Assembly: GCF_902459465.1 (NCBI RefSeq)
Contig: NC_047070.1
Location: 682,001-746,000, forward strand
DNA: 64,000 nt
Origin: Asterias rubens
Lineage: Eukaryota; Echinodermata; Asteroidea; Forcipulatida; Asteriidae
Reading direction: 5' to 3'
Numbering within the stretch: position 1 is the first letter of the stretch; each line of letters begins with the position of its first letter. The translations under genes and the position numbers were made by a program. Below, piece by piece: positions 13,901 through 25,900 of this stretch. Below the pieces are notes generated by a model. It was not told the DNA's origin. It made no database searches and worked only from the letters and a program-made list of their open reading frames with translations.

Positions 13901-16900
13901 AAAGTGTCCAATGGCTTTAAGAAGCAAGAAGAAACAGGAGTATTTTGCATAAAATAAGTTTACCATCAACCTAAAATCAGGCTGTACTAACATGAAGAGA
14001 CATGTATAGCGAGAGAGCATTTGGGAATCAGTAGGTTGCACTCAGCTACATGTACATTGTCTACAAAAGTATAGCAACAAACATGTCTGCCTAATTTTAT
14101 AACTATAAGGAATAAGAAACTTAACAGTTTTACTTGAGATTGTGTGTCAACCGTTCAACAGGATTTTCAGAAAACAGAAAAAATCTACTGTTTAGATGTT
14201 TCAAAATGTGTACGAAAAAAAAAAAAAATAAATAAACCCACTATGACTTCATGTCTCGACTAATTTCCAATGCTACATACGGCGCACTTTACATTTTCTT
14301 GCCCCATATACTCCTCTGTGTGAGCACATATATGTCGTGAATTATGAAAAACCCTTGAAAACATCCCGTCTTCTGGGAGTCGGTATGCAGTCCCTGGCTG
14401 GTATCCATGGCAACGAGTGTTTGCACAGACACATTTTCTGTTCCTAGCTATCTTCATTTTTGGGTCAACATGATTAGCAAACCACGCCATCTGTCAAACA
14501 GCAAAAGTGGCAACGCTGAATATTGTTTTTCATGGAGGCTGGCTGAGCGTCTTCCCATTATTTACATCTGCATACAGATGTTTTGCTCTGAGCCAATAGG
14601 CCAATATTCCAATAAATATTTATTTTTTATTAATATTAAATACATTTCTGGTAATCAAACCAAGAATATTAAACTTGCTCAACCTTATGGTTGGGGAGCG
14701 CCATTCTTTGATCTATGACGTGCATCCTTCCACAACACAATCAGTCAATCACAAATAAAAGGGATTTTATTTAACAGCCTGTCCGACCGTTTCAAATCCC
14801 ATGGCTGTAATGCTCACTTCCAGTGTACGTGTCATGCATAACTGCTGTTACACGACTGTACTTCACCTAATGGTACAAGTTATAAAAGCATGGCATGTTA
14901 TTCTACATACATCCCACTCAAGTCAATTCTTTGTTCAACCCCAAAACTCATTTAAAAATTTACCCAGTCAGTTAACCTTGTGGTTTATATTGATATAAAA
15001 AACTAAAAGCCCAGCCAGTTTTTTAAAAATTCTTGTATTATTGTTTTGTTTGTTTGTTATTTTTAAATGATTGGAGCCAAGGTTTACTCGTCACTAGTAC
15101 ATTGTAGGTTTTTTTTTTTTAAAAGCCCAGCCATTTTTTTTTACAAAAGCCAGTTTAAAAAAAAAAGCCCAGTGGTCTATAAAAATGTTTTGGGCAGCCA
15201 TTTAGGAGGAAAACAGGACGCTTAACATGTTTTTTTGTTTGTTTGGCCATGTGTTACATGTATGTTAACAGGTGCTCAATGAATGGTATCAAACAAGCTC
15301 TCATTGTGAAGTGTGTCTGGGAATTTTATGTCTGACACATTTTAATGTAAAAAGGTCACACCCTTCAATAATAAAAAAAACAATAGAGTGAACAGGGTGT
15401 TTTGAGTGTCTCTGGGTTTGGGTGTGTCTACGATCTCAATGCAAGGGTGTACTTGGGTTTCACCTATGTAGATGTTCACCGTAAGAACTTGAGAATCCTC
15501 TTTACCAATTACCAATAAAACCAAAATAGTATGATTGTGTTGTTTAAGCACAAGCAATGTTACCATATATAATTTGTGTACTACAAGTAAACAATCTGCT
15601 TAAATCATCACTCATTTTAACAAGTTGGTTGATGGTGTGTTTATTGAAAGCTAGAGAATATGCCAGAATTCCCTTTCCCGAAAATAATACCCTTGAACTA
15701 TTGGCCGATTTGAACTTGGCTTAAAACCAATACAGTTTTTTTAAACAACACTAACAAGCAGACATTATCAGGAAGCTATCACACAATACATTGATCAGAA
15801 CAATGCAAGTCAATTGAACAATTGTATCATGACCTCAACTTCAGAACAGGACGCTGACTATTCATCATACCTTATAGACAAATTGGGCACTTCCAATTAA
15901 CGTCACCAAACAATGTGATCATTTGATCACATGATCGTCTGATCACATCATCAGCAGGATTCTCATCCATGTACAAGCTAACACATTGGGCTGAGACATT
16001 TATGCACTATTTTCTTGCTAAAATGCACAAATTTTTGCCGACAAGCACAACTTAGAAAATATACAGCTAAAATAATTGTGTAAAAACTTAATGAGAAAAT
16101 CATAGAATGCTCCATGTTTCACTGTAGGGCTTTTAAAACCAGGATAAACACCAAGTACAAAACGTTCAGAAGACTTTGGGTCCAGAGTGCCCCCACATTT
16201 TGGAGAAAAAAAACCTTGCGAGAATCGTGCTGATCAGGTACACGCATTCTCTGTATCTTGCTTACTTCATGATTCTGCTCTGTGATACCCTGGTCTAGCA
16301 GAAGACTTTGGCTCCAGAGTGCCCGAGCCACATTTTGGAAAAAAACCTTGCCAGAACCCTGCTGATCAGGTACACACATTCTACATGTATCTTGCTTACT
16401 TTATGATTCTGCTCTGTGATACCCTGGTCTAGCCGCTTCCCAGATAGTATCATAAGCTTGGATGTGATCCTGGGCTATATTGCTGATACAGGTTGAACGT
16501 CTTCTGACTGGCACCCCCCCCCCCCCCCCCCCCCGCACAAAGATATTGACAAAATAGGAAGACCAGTAACATAAATAGGGCTACAAAGCTCCAGTTTTAG
16601 AGTGCCGATGTTAATCCGGATGATGGTTCCTAATGTCAGTTTCCCTTGTGGTTTGTTACGTGATTCAAACACCCTTCAATACTTCATGCAGCCAATTTCC
16701 TCTTAAGGAAAAACAACCTTGTCCTTAGAACTTGTTTAGTTAAAGAACGATACTCCAACTTCTAAACTGACATGTGACTTTAGGCAGTGTAAACATTGAA
16801 CAATCGATTTTCATCAGCTATCCATGAACAATGATTAATTGTGCAATTTTTGAGTGAGTCAACAGAAAAACTTCCAGCGCACAAGAGCAGCTAAGCAAGG

Positions 16901-19900
16901 TTCACTGAACTCGTCCCCAGTGTTTAACTCCTCATTGTCAAGTCTCAACTTATCCCCAGACAGGTGTGCACAAAAGCTCAATAATATTTCTTGTAATAAT
17001 CAAATCATTATTTTGCAATGCTGTCAATATTAGTCATTGAGGTTTATTGAATGCTTGCGTTCAACCATAAACATTGACCTAAAGGTAGGGTCATCGTTTG
17101 TCAATGTAATGCTGACTTTGCTTACTGGCAAATTTGTTCAAGAAAAAATACAATAGAAGTCACCTGTGAAAGTATCAGCTGAATACAGTGTCCACTTGTT
17201 GAGAAAACAGCCAAAAAGGCTGGTACAGTACGTCACACCAACAAAGAATCAATCCTTGTTTAGAAAGGTGACAGTTACCAAACGCCTCTAGCTGCAGCAT
17301 TGCAAACGGACACCAGCTCTAACAAAAATCTGAGATTGAATTGTGTCTCAGATTCAAATTTTGTATCGATATCTAATAAACGGAGGCATTTTCGTTGAAG
17401 TACTTTCGCAGGATGCTATCTATGATCACCATAGACCAACAAGTGTTTTCCAATCGCCTGATGACAAAACAAAAATCCTGTTTAAGCCCTTTGCTTACTA
17501 CTCAATACCGCAGGGGCTGTCCAAAGGACTTCACAAGTCGGCCCTTTCACACTTGGATCTCCTCAACCTCTGATTTTCCCCAGCAAATGGGCATACCCCG
17601 GAGAATTCGCAATGCGTACATCTTCAATCATTTGAAGGCTCACATGTATAGCAATAAGCAACGCACCCCTGCTCTGGAGAATGCGCAAGAGGTAAAACAA
17701 TCATAGTATTCTTGAAATATGCTTTCAGAACCCCGTGGAATAGGAAACTACACAGGAACAGTGTAAAAAAAGCGTTGGGGTAACATCTCATGGGCCTCCC
17801 CAGGGCTTTATTTCACAGGGATAAGAGAACACAGTGTGAAAAGGGCTAAAAGACAATGGACACTATAGGTAATTGTCAAAGACCAGTCTTCTCACTTGGT
17901 GTATCTCAACGTATGCATAAAATAACAAACTGTGGAAATTTGAGCTCAATTGGTCAATCAAGTTGGGAGATAACTATGAAATAAAAAACACCCTTGTCAC
18001 ACGAAGTTGTGTGCTTTCAGATGGGTTTTCAGATGCTTGATTTCGAGACCTCAAATTCGTGGAAAATTACTTCTTTCTCCAAAACTACATCACTTCAGAG
18101 GGAGCCGTTTCTCACAGTGTTTTATACTATCAACCCCTCTCTATTGCTCGCTCGTTACCAAGTAAGGTTTTACGCTAATAATTATATTGAGTAATTACCA
18201 ATAGGGTCCACTGCCTTTAATACATGAAACACCACAATACACTTCTTATTACATGCTGGAACACCAAGCCAATATCAGGAGACATTATGACGTAACGTAA
18301 TTGTCAGGTAAGATCCAATTATCTTTCCACAGGAACAAGAATCAATAAATATAAATAAAGTTTGACCTTGCCTTCACTGGCAGCTTGTCTGCTAGGCTTT
18401 TCTAAGGTGATAATCTTAACCACTTATTTTTAAACAGCCTTGCCTAGTCAGGTTGGATAGAGACTGGAATTAAAAGAGTTATTAAAATAAAGTTTTACCA
18501 ATAACATTAACAATTTTACTATTATATGCGATACTTTTGCTATGTTTTGCATTTATAACTTTGCATTTGTGTGCCTGTACTTTTGAAGAATACTCCTCCA
18601 TTAGATTCACTATTATAATAACACTTATTAAAGGCAGTGGACACTATTGGTAATTACTCAAAATAATTATTAGCATAAAACCTTACTTGGTAACGAGTAA
18701 TGGGGAGAGGTTGATATAGTATAAAACATTGTAAGAAACGGCTCCCTCTGAAATAATGTAGTTCTCGAGAAAGAAGTAATTTTCCACAATTTGATTTTGA
18801 GACATCAGATTTAGAATTTGAGGTCTCGAAATCAAGCATCTGAAAGCACACAACTTCGCGTGACAAGGGTGTACTCGCAATTTCGACGACCGATTGAGCT
18901 CAAATTTTCAACGGTTCGTTATTTTATGCATATTTTGAGATACACCAACTGTGAAGGCTAGTCTTTGACAATTACCAATAGTGTCCAGTGTCTTTAACTG
19001 ACATTACGCATGTAAGAAAACAAAATTTTGTTCTGGACTGAAAACAATCTTTAGTAACCTAAAGACTATAAGATTAAACCATGATTATTAATGTGGAACA
19101 GGAGATCACCCAAAGACTGACCACGGAGTGAGGAGCTGAAGAAATAAAGTATTGGTCATCACTTTTGTATTCATCTGTCTCATTATAACTTGAATACGTA
19201 TCTCTGGCTCAACTGATAAACTACTTTCTCTTTGCAAGAAGTACTGTCTACCACTGGCATGAGAAAGCCATCTTTACTAATACAATCACTACAAATTGTA
19301 AAAATTGCAAAGTCTTGTAAAAGAAAGATCACAATAACTGCTCAGGGGAAGGATAAATAATCAAGGAGTTTATAGATAGGAAAGTGAAAAGGAAATTCAA
19401 ATGGAAAAAAATACAATTATTTTAAAGTAAAATGATAGCACTACACATTTTCATAAAGTTTTTTTCAGAATGATGATTATTCCAAATCATTCCTCAAAGA
19501 CTCTTACAAACCATTCAAAACTTCAAAATTTTCTCTAAAGTTTTAAACATCTAACTTATTTTTTATAGATTTTTTATTCAAAGAAAATTTATTGTTAAAA
19601 GCAGGACCATGTTTCATGGATGGACGTTTATTTATATTATTAATACAAACTTGTGCATAATAATGTTGTAGAACAAACATTACTGAAACACTATAATGTC
19701 AGAATGTTTTTTAGAAAAGCACTCCAAACTCTACCCCTGACATTTACACTAAGCATTAATGGCCAGCTTTTAAAATAAAAACTGCCAATTGCTGTAGAGT
19801 CAGCTGGCACTAGCAGACAAAGAACTGTCATAGTTTATATTTATTTGTCTTATGACTGCAAGGTCACAATGAATTCAGACAGCCATGTAGACAGCTTTCC

Positions 19901-22900
19901 ATTTTGCTAAACAATGTATCATTCATTTATTCATCCATGGTTGAGAAATGTGCGGTTATTATAATCTTGAGCAATTCATTACAGATGAGGCTTGCAATAA
20001 GTCCGACCATGAGGTCCTTCATTCCATGGTCGACTCCTTTCTCATGGCCTGATTAAACTCATGTCTGAGTGAAGAACATTAGTCAAGGGTGTCAATATAT
20101 AAATAATTGTCTAGGATCGAGATAAGCATTTGAGCGTGAAACCTTTCCGTGCCTAACCCAGCTAACAACTCGGTTACGGTTTGGTCGAAACAGCTGCTTC
20201 ACCGCAGTTGAACCGAACGTGCGAACACACTTAACCATGTTTTAAACCAATGACCAAAACTCAAACGTGTTTCGGGATGAGGCTGCCGAAACGTCCCCCA
20301 AGGACATCTGATTCTCAAAATATGAAAAATCTAGAATTACTTTCTTCAAAATCTTAAATTCAATTTCAGACTAAACTATATAAATATTGACTGCTTTGAG
20401 TGCTCTAGTTAAAACCTCAACTCCCAAGGTGATCACCAGAGCGTGATTCATCTTTCCTTGGCTTTGCCTCGGGAGGATGGAAAGATTCATCCAGGATCAA
20501 CAAGGGAGTTTTAGCTTTAACCGTAGCACGAATAAAAGCAGTTTTATAACACCCCATGATGGGTATACGGAGAAGCTGCCATTGCTTTATTTGTCGTGTT
20601 CTCACAGATTTCTAGTAAGAATATCATGTGACAAACTCTAAACAGCAATCGCAAGAACAGAATCTATGCATAAGGGGTGATTTATTAAAGTCACCTGGAA
20701 TTAGAATTTTTTTTTCTTCAAACAGTAGAGTATATGTTTCTGAACAATAAAATAATTTTTTGAGTAATTGTTTTTAACGATTTATATGTTTAAAAAAAAC
20801 AAATTGTGTGGGGGGTGACTCCGCCTACCCATTTTGTGACGTCAATCGAGGCAGACTTTGCATCGATCGAACATCGAAAACACGTATGTGCAAGTACATT
20901 CAAGTCCTAGTCGTGAGTTTGTACGTTTCGAAAAAGTTTTTTTCTTGCATTTTTCCGGCAATGGTGACCAGGTGTATTGCTGCTGGATGCAGCTAAACAA
21001 CTAAATATGGCGTCAGTTTGCAAGTCTCTTCCAGCGCTGTGCAGCAAAAACTTTGAGCCGTCGTGCTTCCAAAATCCGGAATACACTACACAAAAGTTCT
21101 TTTCTAAAACATGACGCCATCCCAACAGTTTTTCCAGCTAGTGGGGAAGTCGAAGAAGGTACCTGAAAGATGTAACGAACCTGTAGGAGCATTTGCCTAA
21201 CATGAAACAAATCAGGTATTGTTTCAACTTTGAGGGCATGTTTTTAGCTTGCGCCAAGCGTCACTATCTTGTGTTGGCACTGCATGCGTGTCTGATGGTG
21301 TTGGGGGGGGGGGGAGGGGGAGGAGCTGCTGGCGCTAACGAGTACAGTTTATGGCAAATACTCAGCTTTCAAAGAATGAGACATTCATGTGTTGCACTCC
21401 AAACCAATAACAAACGAGAATCTATGTATTGTATGGAGTGAAACTCTATTAAAAAATGTCTGTAGTGCATAATATTTGTGAACACTGTTGAGCTGTGTGG
21501 TATCCCTGTTGTGTAAAGTACTCTAGGCAGCCATCTGTGCTACATGTACATTGTACATGTATCTTAAGTTATAGTTTAGGTTCACATTATAAATTTTAAT
21601 AATATTTATAATAATTTAGGTGTGTATCAAAGCGATGAGTATTTTTTCCTGCAAGGTATGTGTAGCTAAGTTTTGAAGTATGACATATTCCTTTAAAGCA
21701 CCATGTTAATGATTTACAAGGTGACTGTGGCGGTGCAATGCTGCCTATCAGATCATGAACACATTCTTCTTACAAAGTGCACAAGTTGGTTCTTTTACAC
21801 GCGTTTGGATTGCTGTATATTTTCCTGTTGTAAAATGTTATATTTTTATAATTATTTTGTAATTATTTTGTTATGCGCTTGTGTACATTTTATGGAATGG
21901 GCGCAATGTAAATGAATAAATTATTATTATTTATTATTACACAACATATCACCTGCTTAATGTCTGATCCAAAGGATGAAGTGTTTTGCTTTAGGACACA
22001 AGTGTGATGATCGGGATTCAAACTCACAACCAGCTCAGAAACACCAGAGCTTGAGTCGGATTTATCTGCTCGGCCATGACATAGGTAGTACATGAAGGTA
22101 TTTTTTATTTCACGCAGTGATCATCAAAAAAAAAATCAATCGTCAGCAGACAAGGCGCACCGAAAGATAAGACGCATCGATGTTTTTGGGATCTAAAAAG
22201 TCAGATAAGACACGTCTTATCCGCAGGAAAATACGGTAACCTGGCTAAGTAAGGGTTACGGAAATCGGCAGTTAATGTATAGTGTTTACATATTATAAGA
22301 CTGAAATATTAGGGTTAATCAGAATGCCATCCTCCCATTATCAAATTGTTCTGACATGACCTGTGACTGATTTGTCTGGCAACTCATGTGTAAAGCACCC
22401 TTCACGCAAAAGCAGGCATGTGTTCATCAAAGACAAATTTTTACAAACTCTGTATGTATTTTCACCATTACTCACGAAGATTTCATATTACACACAAAGA
22501 AAGTACAACAAAGTATTCTTCATACATATTGTTGTACTTTCATTGTGGTGTATCAGCCAAGTCGTCTTGTTCACTGGACCCAAGCTCTGGTATTTCAGCA
22601 GCAGAGTGTGGGTTCGAATCCCAGTCATGACACTTGTGCCCTTGAGCAAGGCACTTCACCATAAGAGATTCCGTTTCTTATTATGTACAGTTTTACTAAT
22701 CTCAAGTGATCAACACATACATTAATTTTTATCTTTCTCTTTTCCGTTTTTTTTTCAACTACCCTATAAAAGATTTGTTCTTTCTTTCCAACAATAATTA
22801 AGCTTGGCTAGTGAGGTTCAATATTGACAACCCTACATCATTTGTGATCAAGCTTGAGTGCTTTTCGTGTCATCTTAGATGACTAAAGTCGCCTCTGGTA

Positions 22901-25900
22901 AGGAATGGGGGGGGGTATGAGTGCAGTTGACTGAAGTCCCCTGTAGGAAAGGGATAATTAATTGGCTTTTCCTGTGGCAGCGAATGAAGACGACCGTGGA
23001 TTTTTTACTCCCATTGCATTTGTTTTGTTCACTTGGTATGTCAGTTCCGATATTTGCAAACCAATTTTTTGTTCATAATAACAGCATGGACAAACTGATG
23101 AAATGAACACTGAATAGTGAATAATGAAATAAATGTGTTCCTAGGATAAACTGGAAAGTCACTTGGACAATCATGACAATGAATTGAACAACCACAAGTT
23201 TGATATCAGGAACAATATAATAAGCCAGTTGCTGAACATTTTAATCTGCTTGGCCATTCCCTGCAACCACCTCAAGGTAGCCATTGTTCAGCAGAGACCA
23301 TTCAGTGAACAATAGATCATCAAGAACCTGAACTGTATTGATCACAGACTTACTGAGGACCCTGATCTCCTGTGCCAGTACCAAGAGTACATGTAGATAC
23401 TCAAGTCACTGGATCAATCTTTTGTTACTGGATTCATTCACCTTTTCTTGAAAGACTCTGCTAGTTATTCCAATATCAGGCCATTTACTATTTTGTGCAT
23501 CCATGCATGTATGGTACACATCTGTCCTTTTGAGTGTAAGCAACTTGCAACTAACTCTATTTTCTTACTTTCTTAGTATTTGGCTTGTCCCCTTCATACC
23601 TCCGACAAAGTTGTTGTTGCTACGAAAGCTCATGCATTATTATTTTGTAATTAGTTAGTCTTTAAAGGAACACGTTGCCTTGGATCGGTCAAGTTGGTCT
23701 TTGAAAAGCGTCCTGTATCCAATTGTTATAAAATCGATATGGTTAGAAAGATATTGTAAAAGTATAATACAATGATCTACACAAATAATAATATGCCTCG
23801 AAATTGCGTGGTTTTCGTTTTACCTGGTCGACAAACACGGTCGGCCATTAATGGGAGTCAAAACTTTGACTCCCATAAATGGCCGACTGTGTTAGTTCAC
23901 GACGTAAAATGAAAACCGTGCAATTTTGAGTGATACTTGTGTGGATCATTATATTCTACTTTTAACCATGCATTTCATAACAAACGGTTTCAAACACTTT
24001 TCATAGACCAACTCGTCCGATCCAAGGCACATGTTCCTTTAAGTGAGCAGTTCTACCAGTGCTAACTGCTTATGCTTACTACCTTCCTTGGTAAATGCAT
24101 GTACAACTCACCAGAATGCACCTTGATCTTGCCAATAACTCCCTCTATAGTTCCGAGACAGACAGGGTTCCAAGCCGTCGCAAGTGCAGATCCTACATAG
24201 AAATAGTTGTGCAAAAAAAGAGTCAGTTCAATGCTTGCGTTTTACCATGTAATAGAGTTTTAGGAACTAAAGGCAAAAAATTTATAATAAAGCTTGTAGG
24301 CCTATACCTGTAAGAAAATTCAATATTAGGTAGTTTTTATTTTATGTTAAAATTCAATATTAGGTAGTTTTTATTTTATGTTATTGGTTAAAATCTAAAC
24401 ATTTTAGGCCTATGTCTTACACAGAAAGGCACTAATCTTTTCAAGTTCATCACAGCAAATTCCCTTGGATTGTATTGTTTCTGTGAACAAGGGAACATTA
24501 AATACTTTACATTAATTTTTTTTAAACAATCTCCATTGCCCAGAGCCCAAATTTATGAAGGTTGCTTCTACGAGCAAAAACAGTTAGCCAACCAAACAAA
24601 ATCTTGCTTACCAGATTAAGGTTACCAGCCAAAAAACCTTGCTTACCAGATTAAGGTTACCAGCCAAAAAACCTTTTCACAAGTACTAACCTGTAACTGG
24701 TACCCTGCTTATTTTCACTTTGCTTAGCAGAAAACTGTTAGCTATAATTTCTACTGTTTATTAAAGCAGTGACATTTGGCCCAGGTCAGAGTTCAGATAG
24801 CCAGCTTGCAGAGGGAGTAGTGCATGGAGGAGGAAGTGGTTAACTAAATAACTGAACACTCAATATTCAACGTTATCCAGGTACACCTGTACTAGGGTCT
24901 ACATGATGGTCCGCAAGCCAAATGCCAGTAAACACGTGGGAGGTTTTACTCCTGGTCAAGCTTACAAGTTTAATGTTGAAATGAAAAGCCTATTATATGA
25001 AATATGGACCAGTGAAAAAAACTGGTGGACTACATGTAGTTAAATGACAAGCTACCTGGTCCTGCTGGCAAGTTAAATGACAAGCTACCTGGTCCTGCTG
25101 GCAAGTTACTAAAAAGTTGAAGGCAAACCCTACTACTTGACCTTTTTTCTAGTCATGGCAACCAAAGGTTTGATTATCACAATAATCACAGTCAGAACTG
25201 TGCTGTTTTTACATAATACCATTCATGGACAATTCCCATGGTTTGTTATCAATGAGATAGGTTGTTGAGTCATGAACTTGAACCAATGGTTATCATGATA
25301 ATAGATAGCTGGAACTATACAGATTTTACACTCAGAGTTTGACCTTTAATTAAAGAGTGGGCTCTAAAGGTCAAACTCAGTCTTGTGATACACTCCTTGT
25401 CCAATACGAAAATAAGTATTCAAGCCTGTGTGTTTCGTGTTTGAAAGGGTAAGGGCACCAAGGCATTAAAAGATGTAAATTTCTACTGGAGCATTTTAAG
25501 GGCAACAAGGGGCATGCAAGCAATTACCTTTGCTGCCTCCGTGAAGGAGCAGGCCTGTAATTACAGCATGCACTATATTTTCACACTCAACTCAGAGTAA
25601 ACCACAGCACAATCAGCTGAAAAAGTTGTGCGAAGAGATAAAATCAAACACTGTGATTTCTAAAATCATGTGTTGAATTTAAGCTAAGCTATGTACACTT
25701 GATGTGCCTGCAAATGTGGCTCTGGGGTACTGGTGACTGGTGTGTAAACACACATCAACTATTATTATTAATAAACCTGTCAAACTCACAAGCCCCTGCC
25801 TGTATTAATTCAATCCATCATCCATGAAGAGTACAACAACCTGGGACCAATTACAAATCATGGAGCTGCTAATAAAGGCGGAAAGCGCAAAAAGTAGCTA

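Larger units (their letters stand above)
6154..24111. other. INPP5F intron 2 (about 18 kb)
   Basis: No exon of a known gene was found. The contents are the 28-bp minisatellite, tRNA-like and composite SINEs (7945-8030, 9600-9690, 9846-9970, 16535-16655, 21945-22085, 22552-22665), copies of the AAAGGGCACCAAGG repeat (9147-9337, 10575-10715, 11280-11412), TTAA elements, a duplicated segment at 16166-16435, and long AT-rich unassigned stretches (14000-16100, 19000-20680, 22670-23660). Confidence 0.6.

Noticed and set aside
17343..17706. Two overlapping plus-strand frames of 76 and 103 codons
   Set aside because: No recognisable domain, and two frames of similar length overlap in the same DNA. 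It may be a decayed repeat; not enough support for a gene.
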